Shown here piece by piece: positions 1 through 4,644 of a DNA stretch of 6,101 bases. Made by a program: the position numbers and the translations under genes. The notes under the pieces were generated by a model, which saw only the letters and a program-made list of their open reading frames with translations, searched no databases and was not told where the DNA came from. The stretch is from NCBI GenBank assembly GCA_017442765.1, contig JAFRZC010000143.1, positions 1 through 6,101 of the forward strand, written 5' to 3'. The DNA is from Prevotella sp. (GTDB taxonomy: Bacteria > Bacteroidota > Bacteroidia > Bacteroidales > Bacteroidaceae). Position 1 is the first letter of the stretch, and the number at the start of each line of letters is the position of its first letter.

Positions 1-1
1 A

Positions 2-169
2 GCCGGTGTGAACGCCGCAAACATCCTCATGTCGGGCATCTGCACCTACGACCATGTGGCCGACTATTTCTCTGCCCGGCGACTGGGCATCCGCTCTGGC
101 CGCATCTTCACCGGCATCATAATCAACACTCCACTCAGCTACGCGGCAACGCTCATACCTAAATGTTAA
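2..169 (+). CDS. C-terminal fragment of an unidentified protein
   Basis: An open frame enters from the left edge and ends at a TAA at 167-169, giving the last 55 residues of a protein whose start lies outside the window. The tail is rich in small and aliphatic residues and includes the stretches YDHVADYFSARRLGIRSGR and IINTPLSYAATLIPKC. The even codon use, good composition and lack of an alternative frame support real coding sequence. I do not recognise the family. There is no clear membrane helix, metal-binding cluster or catalytic motif in the visible part. The stop codon lies within an imperfect hairpin (164-199), so the 3' end of the mRNA is structured. It converges on the nucleotidase operon, whose last stop is at 464. 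Confidence 0.7.
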   Translation, partial: AGVNAANILMSGICTYDHVADYFSARRLGIRSGRIFTGIIINTPLSYAATLIPKC

Positions 170-199
170 AATCTTCTGCTGGACGCGGAAATTTTAACA
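164..199. repeat. Imperfect inverted repeat overlapping a stop codon
   Basis: TGTTAAAAT at 164-172 is exactly complementary to ATTTTAACA at 191-199. After a one-base bulge (C173) the pairing continues with TTCTGC (174-179) against GCGGAA (185-190), including one G-U pair, leaving a five-base loop TGGAC. The fold includes the TAA of the upstream gene. There is no T run on either side, so it is not a textbook intrinsic terminator. It may be an mRNA 3' end-stabilising hairpin or a copy of a dispersed repeat. Confidence 0.55.
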
Positions 200-463
200 C
201 GCTTAAGCCCCTTTATTTAGGGAAGGTGGTTGTCTTAGCCACCTCGCCCGGGATAAGCGATTGTGGGGAAGTTTTTGCAACACACAGGTTTCAGCAGGTT
301 AGCACATCACAACGTGCCCTATAGTTCTCCCAAAAGAAATGCCATTTCCTGATTGCCCTGCGTAAGAGACATACAGAAAACGGCATCGTAGAGAATATCC
401 CCACTAAGGGGATTTCTATTTCAAAGTGGCATGTCGCGTGGTACGTCTGAACACATCGAGTTA
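170..463. other. Gene-free but structured intergenic region
   Basis: No convincing coding sequence lies here; the best frame is a 31-codon minus-strand ORF at 291-386 with no promoter box. By hand count, bases 181-420 are about 47% GC, clearly higher than the about 33% of the other intergenic DNA in the window (2161-2280). Several inverted repeats are present: CCCT/AGGG (209-212/219-222), GGTGG/CCACC (225-229/239-243), GCAC/GTGC (302-305/314-317), ATGCC/GGCAT (339-343/382-386), and a terminator-like hairpin at 392-421. I could not match it to tmRNA, RNase P RNA, SRP RNA or a tRNA. It may be the structured 3' UTR of the upstream gene, a small RNA, or remnant DNA. Confidence 0.4.
392..421 (+). 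terminator. Terminator-like hairpin followed by a T-rich stretch
   Basis: AGAA plus ATCCCC (392-402, with T396 bulged) pairs with GGGGAT plus TTCT (408-417) around the loop ACTAA, a ten-pair stem. The descending arm and downstream bases are T-rich on the plus strand (ATTTCTATTTC). On the minus strand no T run follows the stem, so the polarity suggests it ends plus-strand transcripts, either read-through from the upstream gene or a small RNA made within 170-420. It could still partly block nucleotidase-operon transcripts arriving from the other side. Confidence 0.5.
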
Positions 464-1345
464 TTACTTCGCTTTGTTGAAGTGGAGTTTCATTTTGCCG
501 ACGAAGATGGCGTGCTTGCCGTTCTGGTCGTTGGGCACGGCGCGGCCGTCAAGGTCGTTCACGTAGCGCAGATCCTCGAAGAAAGTGTGTGAATGTCCGC
601 CGAGTACGATGTCGATGTTGCGCGAGCCGGCCATCATCTCCTCGTCGTCCATGCGTCCGCCCGACATGTCCCAGCCAAGGTGTGAGATGCAGATGACGAG
701 GTCGCACTTTTTCTCTTTCTTCAACATGGTGGCGGTTTCGAGTGCCACATTTACGGGGTCGAGGTATTTTACGCCGATGCATTTGTTTTCGTCAACCAGT
801 CCGGCCATCTCGGGAGCAAGTCCGAAAACACCAATCTTCAATCCCTTGCGCTTCATGATGATGTAGGGTTTTACCAGTCCCTCCACCGGTGTGCCGGTAA
901 AGTCGTAGTTTGCGCATACGATGGGGAAGTTGGCCATGCGGAAAAGGCGTGCCATGTTGTCGAGGCCAAAGTCGAACTCATGGTTGCCGATGGTGGCAGC
1001 ATCGCACTTCATGCGGTTGAGCAGCTGTATTTCCACCTCGCCCTTGAACTCATTATAGTAGGCAGATCCTTGTGAGAAGTCGCCACTGTCGAAGTAGAGT
1101 AGCTCGGGGTCTTTCTGTCGTTCTTCCTTGAGCATGGCAATGCGACGGATGAATCCTCCGCGTCCGGCTTTCGACGTGTCGTTAAGGTTTACGCTGAGCG
1201 GATAGATGGTGCTGTGAGAGTCGTTCGTGTGCAGGATGGTCAGTTCCTTCTGGGCAAAGGTGGCCAGAACAAACATGTTTGCAAACAGGAGCATGAAAAC
1301 CAATGCCGGTTTTCTCATGCCCATACGGATATTTATGGTCTTCAT
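464..1345 (-). CDS. Secreted metallophosphatase, catalytic half of a split 5'-nucleotidase
   Basis: A 293-residue protein with the N-terminal (calcineurin-like) domain of the UshA/CpdB 5'-nucleotidase family, which hydrolyses nucleotides or related phosphoesters outside the cytoplasm with a two-metal centre. The family motifs are all visible in order: HTNDSH (Asp42, His44), YFDSGD (Asp86, Asp89), TIGNHEFDFG (Asn121, His122), ISHLGWD (His222) and VLGGHSHT (His251, His253). Residues 1-31 form a Sec signal peptide with a hydrophobic core and probable cleavage at TFA/QK. The protein ends right after the usual domain-closing strand (IFVGKMKLHF), so the C-terminal nucleotide-binding domain is absent. 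That domain is encoded by the gene immediately upstream, whose stop is 13 bases before this start. I chose ATG at 1343-1345; a TTG-initiated extension to 1369 would overlap the upstream gene, and ATGs at 1324 or 1318 are alternatives. Two TAA stops lie in tandem. Substrate is inferred, not shown. Confidence 0.92.
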   Translation of the reverse strand: MKTINIRMGMRKPALVFMLLFANMFVLATFAQKELTILHTNDSHSTIYPLSVNLNDTSKAGRGGFIRRIAMLKEERQKDPELLYFDSGDFSQGSAYYNEFKGEVEIQLLNRMKCDAATIGNHEFDFGLDNMARLFRMANFPIVCANYDFTGTPVEGLVKPYIIMKRKGLKIGVFGLAPEMAGLVDENKCIGVKYLDPVNVALETATMLKKEKKCDLVICISHLGWDMSGGRMDDEEMMAGSRNIDIVLGGHSHTFFEDLRYVNDLDGRAVPNDQNGKHAIFVGKMKLHFNKAK

Positions 1346-1358
1346 AATTCTACAATGA

Positions 1359-2126
1359 TTAATTATCAACTATTGTCAATCTTCCTTCTACAACGGCGTT
1401 AGCCACCTTGCCTTGCGACGTGAGCTCACGGAAGTAGTCTTCGATGATGAAGCGCATATTGTCTTTGTCCTCCTGCGGCGAAACCACGTCGGTCTTATCC
1501 TTGAAGGCCACCATGCCGTCGTTGCCCTGAGCCACGTAGTCGATGGTTGCGATGCGATAGGAGGCGTTGGGGTCGATGGGCTTGCCGTTGAGCGTTGCGG
1601 AGACGACCTTGCCCTGCTTCGTGGCGACAACCTTCGCCTCGTGGCTCAGTCCCTCGCCTTTGCGCACGGCCATCTGGCCAAAGAGCTCCAGCACTTTCTG
1701 TCCTGTGAGTGTGACAAAGCAGATTTTGTTCTCAAACGGTGCCACTTCGAGCACGTCGCCTTTTGTGACATCACCCTCGGGGAATGCCGCCCGCATACCG
1801 CCGATATTGTAAACGGCGAAGTCGGGTTTCTCATTGTAGTTCTTTCCTGCCCAGACAAGAATATCGGTCAGCAGGTTGGAAAGATTGCTCTCAGGCCGTT
1901 CTGCCCACATGTAACAGGCCGACCGCCCGACCACGGGAGCCGTCTCCTTGTCCACGACAGCCTTGAAGGGTGCCATGAAAGGCGTTGTCTCGGCATCGGT
2001 CAGCGCATCGTAGCGTTTGTCGATGAGAATGCGGCTGCGCTCTATGCCGGTGAGCTCGTAGTGTTGCTTGCACGAACCGAGCAGAATGACAGTCGCCACT
2101 GATAAAAACAGATACTTTCTTTTCAT
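1359..2126 (-). CDS. Lipoprotein with the 5'-nucleotidase C-terminal domain
   Basis: A 255-residue protein corresponding to the C-terminal substrate-binding domain of UshA-type 5'-nucleotidases. Diagnostic stretches are NLLTDILVWAG (84-94), YNIGGMRAAF (106-115), KGDVLEVAPFEN (122-133), a TLTGQKVLELF helix (139-149) and IATIDYVAQGNDG (192-204). In the family, the Arg of GGMR helps bind substrate and the GNDG region forms part of the base pocket. No metal-binding phosphatase motifs occur, so it should not be catalytic alone. The N-terminus MKRK plus a hydrophobic core ends in the lipobox LGSC, so Cys19 is predicted to be lipidated and the protein membrane-anchored. The residues after the Cys (KQHYE) do not clearly match the acidic surface-export signal known in Bacteroidetes, so side and membrane are uncertain. 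It is first in a two-gene operon with the catalytic half, a natural partner, and has a strong promoter upstream (2166-2197). Confidence 0.9.
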   Translation of the reverse strand: MKRKYLFLSVATVILLGSCKQHYELTGIERSRILIDKRYDALTDAETTPFMAPFKAVVDKETAPVVGRSACYMWAERPESNLSNLLTDILVWAGKNYNEKPDFAVYNIGGMRAAFPEGDVTKGDVLEVAPFENKICFVTLTGQKVLELFGQMAVRKGEGLSHEAKVVATKQGKVVSATLNGKPIDPNASYRIATIDYVAQGNDGMVAFKDKTDVVSPQEDKDNMRFIIEDYFRELTSQGKVANAVVEGRLTIVDN

Positions 2127-2165
2127 AGGTCAATCATTATTTATTCATTTAGGGATTATTGGCTA

Positions 2166-2197
2166 CAAAGATACGAATAAGCGAACGAAAAACCAAA
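2166..2197 (-). promoter_or_regulatory. Bacteroidetes-type promoter of the nucleotidase operon
   Basis: On the minus strand a TTTG -33 box (2197-2194) is followed after exactly 20 bases by the -7 box TATCTTTG (2173-2166), matching the Bacteroidetes primary sigma factor consensus TTTG-N19/21-TAnnTTTG. It lies about 40 bases upstream of the lipoprotein start at 2126, giving a short leader. A second TATCTTTG on the same strand at 2247-2240 lacks a properly spaced -33 box and is less likely. Confidence 0.8.
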
Positions 2198-2225
2198 TAT
2201 TTTTGAGTTTTTCTGAGAGAAGCAT

Positions 2226-2237
2226 CTTCGAGCGAAG
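2226..2237. repeat. Short inverted repeat between divergent promoters
   Basis: CTTCG-AG-CGAAG is a near-perfect 12-base palindrome between the facing promoters at 2166-2197 and 2298-2329. It could be an operator for a dimeric regulator, but it is short, single-copy and could be chance. The surrounding stretch (2127-2297) is AT-rich and otherwise holds only promoter elements and homopolymer runs. Confidence 0.2.
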
Positions 2238-2297
2238 TTCAAAGATAATAAAAAAGGGTGAAAAATGAAGGACAAAAAACGGTTTTTTCAAAGAAAA

Positions 2298-2329
2298 TTT
2301 GCACAATTCAAAATGAATGTGTACCTTTG
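2298..2329 (+). promoter_or_regulatory. Bacteroidetes-type promoter of rplS
   Basis: TTTG at 2298-2301 and TACCTTTG at 2322-2329 are separated by 20 bases, a perfect match to the Bacteroidetes -33/-7 consensus. The downstream bases CACCC resemble those of strongly expressed Bacteroidetes genes. Transcription should start near 2335-2338, giving a leader of about 80 bases before the L19 start codon. Confidence 0.85.
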
Positions 2330-2342
2330 CACCCACTTTTCG

Positions 2343-2384
2343 GCGTAACCGCTGGCAGCTGAAGTGTGGCTGGCCATGTTGCGC
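2343..2384 (+). promoter_or_regulatory. Folded leader of rplS, possible L19 autoregulatory element
   Basis: Nearly the whole first half of the predicted leader folds into one extended hairpin. GCGTAAC (2343-2349) pairs completely with GTTGCGC (2378-2384), counting one G-U. After a small internal loop, TGGCAGC (2353-2359) pairs with GCT-G-GCCA (2369-2376) with G2372 bulged. The terminal loop is TGAAGTGTG (2360-2368). The hairpin starts only a few bases from the predicted transcription start and ends 33 bases before the ATG. Ribosomal-protein genes in many bacteria carry leaders that bind their own product; that this one does is inference from position and fold. Confidence 0.5.
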
Positions 2385-2417
2385 AGGAGAATTATTGGTT
2401 TAATTATCGAAAAGAAA

Positions 2418-2783
2418 ATGGATTTAATTAAAGTAGCCGAAGAGGCATTTGCCACTGGCAAGAAGTTTCCCGAGTTTGGTCCTGGTGATACCATCACCGT
2501 AGCCTACAAGATTATTGAAGGCTCGAAAGAGCGTATTCAGCTTTATCGCGGTGTCGTGATTAAAATCAACGGTCATGGCGAGAAAAAGCGTTTTACCGTT
2601 CGCAAGATGTCGGGAACAGTAGGTGTAGAGCGTATCTTCCCCATTGAGTCGCCGAATATCGATTCTATCGAGGTGAACAAGCGCGGTAAGGTTCGTCGCG
2701 CTAAACTGTACTACCTGCGCAAGCTCACAGGTAAAGCAGCCCGCATCAAGGAGAAGCGCAATGCCGCGCCGAAAAAAGATTAG
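2418..2783 (+). CDS. rplS: Large ribosomal subunit protein L19 (bL19)
   Basis: A 121-residue basic protein with the whole L19 signature: [17 protein letters not shown] near the start, [33 protein letters not shown], and [21 protein letters not shown] near the end. L19 is a bacterial large-subunit protein located at the interface with the 30S subunit. The length is normal for the family. ATG at 2418 is chosen because translation then begins with the conserved [11 protein letters not shown] helix and an A-rich stretch lies just upstream; the in-frame GTG at 2364 falls inside the leader hairpin. The gene stands alone: its own promoter, a folded leader and a strong terminator directly after it. 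It is not linked to trmD, rpsP or rimM here, unlike the arrangement in many proteobacteria and firmicutes. Confidence 0.97.
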   Translation: MDLIKVAEEAFATGKKFPEFGPGDTITVAYKIIEGSKERIQLYRGVVIKINGHGEKKRFTVRKMSGTVGVERIFPIESPNIDSIEVNKRGKVRRAKLYYLRKLTGKAARIKEKRNAAPKKD

Positions 2784-2814
2784 GAAGTTTCATTTTTATT
2801 GGGTTAAACAATGT

Positions 2815-2862
2815 GAGAGCGGTGCTCGTGGCAAATGCCTGAGCACCGCTTTCCTTTTGTCT
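2815..2862 (+). terminator. Intrinsic terminator of rplS
   Basis: AGCGGTGCTC (2818-2827) pairs perfectly with GAGCACCGCT (2841-2850), a ten-base GC-rich stem that can be extended outward by a few pairs. The loop contains a further small GGC/GCC hairpin (2830-2832/2837-2839). It is followed by TTTCCTTTTGTCTTT. It lies 34 bases after the rplS stop. The converging gene ends at 2863; on that strand the bases after the stem are only weakly T-rich, so any bidirectional activity would be weaker. Confidence 0.9.
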
Positions 2863-4176
2863 TTATTCCTCGTAGAGCGGATAGTCGTCGTTTTCTTCTG
2901 CATCGCGGAATTTGCAGGCCGACTCCATCATGTTGAGGTTGAGCATCTCCGTGTCGGTGAAGTTCTTGCGGTCGTAGGACGACACTTCTTTATACCATGA
3001 GCGGCTTTTCAGTTCCTCTGCATTCTCGTCGGAGGGTTTAAAACCACGACGGGCACGCAATTCGTCAATCATCTTGCGTATCACTTTTCTGGGCACGTAG
3101 CTGAGCATACCACGCTCGATGACCACGTCGGAGGTGAATTTCCATCGCCCCTTGCTGCCTTCCTCCTCGTCGATGGTGAGGTCGATGGGCTTGCCCACAC
3201 ACTCATATTCCATGGCCTTGATGCGTTTCGACAGGCAGAGGCGCAGGCCGTGATCGGTGACGTGGAAGTTGTACCACGTCTGTCCAATCTTCACATTGGT
3301 GCAGATGTCGTCGTCGGTCTCGCGGAAAGCCAGACTCACGGGCGCGGCCATGGGCGAGCTTTTGAACTTTCCGTCGTAGGTGAAGATATAGGTCTTTCCG
3401 TCGGAGCCGTGATAGTTGCCGGCAAGATAGCGGAATAGCTCTTCGCGGTCGATGAGATGGCGCTCTTGTCCGGGCTTTATCACGAAATAGGTCTCGTGGT
3501 AGCCACAGGTGTGGTTTTCTACAGCGACGTAAGTGTGGTTAGCCTCACGCCGGGTCGTAATGTTGAAATGTCCTGGTGGAGTTTGTTCGTCTGCGCCGAT
3601 GTAGTTGTTGGCAATGTTGAGCAGTTCGCCCGGTGCATCGCTGCCTTCCACCAGCTCGATGCCGTTGAAGAGCAACATGCCATCGAGGTTTGGTTGCTCG
3701 TAAGACAGGTCGAGATGCCCCGGTGCCTTGATATTACCACGTAACTTGTCAAAATATTCCTTTATGACATGTAGCCCTTTGGAGTATTCTCTGGGAATGT
3801 CGCCGCTGCCGCTGAACGACTTGCCGCCGAGGAATCTGCCGCTGAACGAGATTGACGGCGCGTCATGGATAATGTACTCCGGTTTATAGAAACCGATGGC
3901 TTTGTCGAGTCCGTGCCCAAGCACTATCCGTGCCACTTCCTGAAACACCTCCTCACCGGCGGGAATGATGATTTCCTCGTGCCAGCAGTCACCGCTCATG
4001 TTCAGCGAGCCGTTCCCTTCCTTGTCGCGGTTGAGCTCGTAGTGATAACTGGATTCAATACGCATTCCGCCGCCTTGGCGAAAGGAGAAATACTGCATGC
4101 TTCGTGGCTCACCGTCGGCCCAAGCCGCAGCAGTTGTCAGCATAATCAATGTGACTGTTGCGAATAGCTTTTTCAT
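2863..4176 (-). CDS. Secreted protein of unknown function
   Basis: A 437-residue protein I do not recognise. Residues 1-20 (MKKLFATVTLIMLTTAAAWA) are a clear Sec signal peptide, with likely cleavage AWA/DG and no lipobox, so it is predicted to be periplasmic or exported. The mature part has no membrane helix. It alternates short aromatic-rich strands such as YHYEL, YIFTYDGKF and WYNFHV with helices (VFQEVARIVLGHGLDKAIGF, 77-96; GLHVIKEYFDKL, 134-145). The segment FRYLAGNYHGSDGKTYIF (248-265) followed by strands to about 315 looks like a small beta-barrel or sandwich. The C-terminus is charged and helical, ending in an acidic tail. Six cysteines lie in the mature part. I chose ATG at 4174-4176 because the signal peptide starts there; an upstream ATG at 4191 would add five residues and overlap the preceding gene. 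Probably translated in coupling with that gene. Confidence 0.8.
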   Translation of the reverse strand: MKKLFATVTLIMLTTAAAWADGEPRSMQYFSFRQGGGMRIESSYHYELNRDKEGNGSLNMSGDCWHEEIIIPAGEEVFQEVARIVLGHGLDKAIGFYKPEYIIHDAPSISFSGRFLGGKSFSGSGDIPREYSKGLHVIKEYFDKLRGNIKAPGHLDLSYEQPNLDGMLLFNGIELVEGSDAPGELLNIANNYIGADEQTPPGHFNITTRREANHTYVAVENHTCGYHETYFVIKPGQERHLIDREELFRYLAGNYHGSDGKTYIFTYDGKFKSSPMAAPVSLAFRETDDDICTNVKIGQTWYNFHVTDHGLRLCLSKRIKAMEYECVGKPIDLTIDEEEGSKGRWKFTSDVVIERGMLSYVPRKVIRKMIDELRARRGFKPSDENAEELKSRSWYKEVSSYDRKNFTDTEMLNLNMMESACKFRDAEENDDYPLYEE

Positions 4177-4180
4177 ATTT

Positions 4181-4438
4181 TCATTTATCATTCTTCATTT
4201 GTGAAGCGCCATAGTTGGTTGCCGCGTCAGCCTCACCATGCAGAGCCTGCTGGAAGCTGTCCCAATCTTGAAACCCCACGAACAGAGAAATCTTATCGAG
4301 TGTCGATTTTTTTGGTTTCTCAATGCCGCGCAGGTAGTTCTTAACCTTTGTGAGTGCCAAAGGTTTCAGTGGTTTCCAACTCAGCTCCCTCTCTACGGCC
4401 TCAAGCAGTTTCTTCAGTTCCCAGCGTTTCTTCTCCAT
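4181..4438 (-). CDS. Small helical, possibly DNA-binding protein
   Basis: An 85-residue charged protein starting MEKKRWELKKLLEAVE, predicted to be almost wholly helical. Residues 41-66 (KPKKSTLDKISLFVGF, then QDWDSFQQAL) match a pattern I know from Bacteroidetes proteins, in which a lysine/serine-rich turn followed by TLDKI-x-x-F-x-GF-x-DW forms a helix-turn-helix-like unit. DNA binding is inferred from this resemblance only. ATG at 4436-4438 is chosen; a TTG extension to 4462 would run into the -7 promoter box. Its TGA (4181-4183) lies just before the secreted protein's chosen start and overlaps its alternative start (4191), the close packing expected for translational coupling. A leader of only about 15 bases follows the promoter at 4460-4490. 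Confidence 0.75.
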   Translation of the reverse strand: MEKKRWELKKLLEAVERELSWKPLKPLALTKVKNYLRGIEKPKKSTLDKISLFVGFQDWDSFQQALHGEADAATNYGASQMKNDK

Positions 4439-4459
4439 GTGGAAAGTTTTATTTTGTTG

Positions 4460-4490
4460 CAAATTTACACATAAATTCTGATAACAACAA
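4460..4490 (-). promoter_or_regulatory. Bacteroidetes-type promoter of the two-gene minus-strand operon
   Basis: On the minus strand a TTG (4490-4488) is followed after 20 bases by TAAATTTG (4467-4460), matching the -33/-7 consensus apart from the first base of TTTG. It lies about 20 bases upstream of the small protein's ATG and drives it together with the secreted protein. Confidence 0.65.
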
Positions 4491-4512
4491 TACTATCCTC
4501 ATTATTTTTTTG

Positions 4513-4520
4513 TATCTTTG
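4513..4520 (+). promoter_or_regulatory. -7 box of the AICAR formyltransferase gene
   Basis: TATCTTTG is a perfect -7 box. No good -33 TTG occurs 19-21 bases upstream (the sequence there is near ATAC), so the promoter may be weaker or activator-dependent. Its -33 zone abuts that of the divergent promoter at 4460-4490. The transcript would start near 4527 and carry the repeat cluster at 4541-4624. Confidence 0.6.
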
Positions 4521-4540
4521 CACTCGCAAAATCAACAAGT

Positions 4541-4624
4541 ACGCCCTGAAGGGGCAGTGAACATACAGCCCAGGGCATCGTCCTGGGTAAGGGAGTTGAA
4601 GGTTGAAACGCCCTGTAAGGGGCA
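4541..4624 (+). repeat. REP-like palindromic repeat cluster in a 5' leader
   Basis: Two near-identical units, ACGCCCTGAAGGGGCA (4541-4556) and ACGCCCTGTAAGGGGCA (4608-4624), flank a larger hairpin. In that hairpin GCCCAGGG (4568-4575) pairs with TCCTGGGT (4581-4588), counting two G-U pairs, around a five-base loop. Each flanking unit can itself form a small GCCC/GGGC hairpin. The cluster is much more GC-rich than the DNA just upstream. I recall similar CGCCCTG-AAGGG and CCCAGGGC...CCTGGGT units as dispersed repeats in Bacteroidetes genomes. It lies wholly between the -7 box and the start codon, so it is transcribed as part of the leader. Confidence 0.7.
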
Positions 4625-4644
4625 AAAGCAATAAGGTAAAAAGA

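Noticed and set aside
291..386. A 31-codon minus-strand ORF (starts MPFSVCLLRR) in the structured gap
   Set aside because: There is no promoter box, no A-rich leader and no recognised homology; it lies in DNA whose main feature is inverted repeats. Kept only as a remote possibility.
170..421. Possible tmRNA, RNase P RNA or SRP RNA
   Set aside because: A short ACAGAAAACGGC match recalls the 3' part of RNase P RNA, but the required GAGGAAAGTCC partner is missing, and no tmRNA ends or SRP tetraloop region could be found.
1413..2102. A 229-codon plus-strand open frame opposite the nucleotidase C-domain gene
   Set aside because: The opposite strand has clear domain motifs, a lipobox and a promoter; this frame is an antisense shadow with no recognisable features.
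2274..2288. AAAAAACGGTTTTTT inverted repeat as a terminator
   Set aside because: No gene ends nearby on either strand; it lies just upstream of the rplS promoter and is most likely AT-rich promoter DNA.
2364..2417. Upstream in-frame GTG extension of rplS
   Set aside because: It would place the start inside the leader hairpin and add residues not typical of L19; ATG at 2418 fits the family.
4449..4631. A 60-codon minus-strand open frame across the divergent region and the repeat cluster
   Set aside because: It reads through two promoters and the palindromic repeats; the translation (for example PGRCPGLYVHCPFRAY) is a by-product of the repeat, a common spurious call in these genomes.
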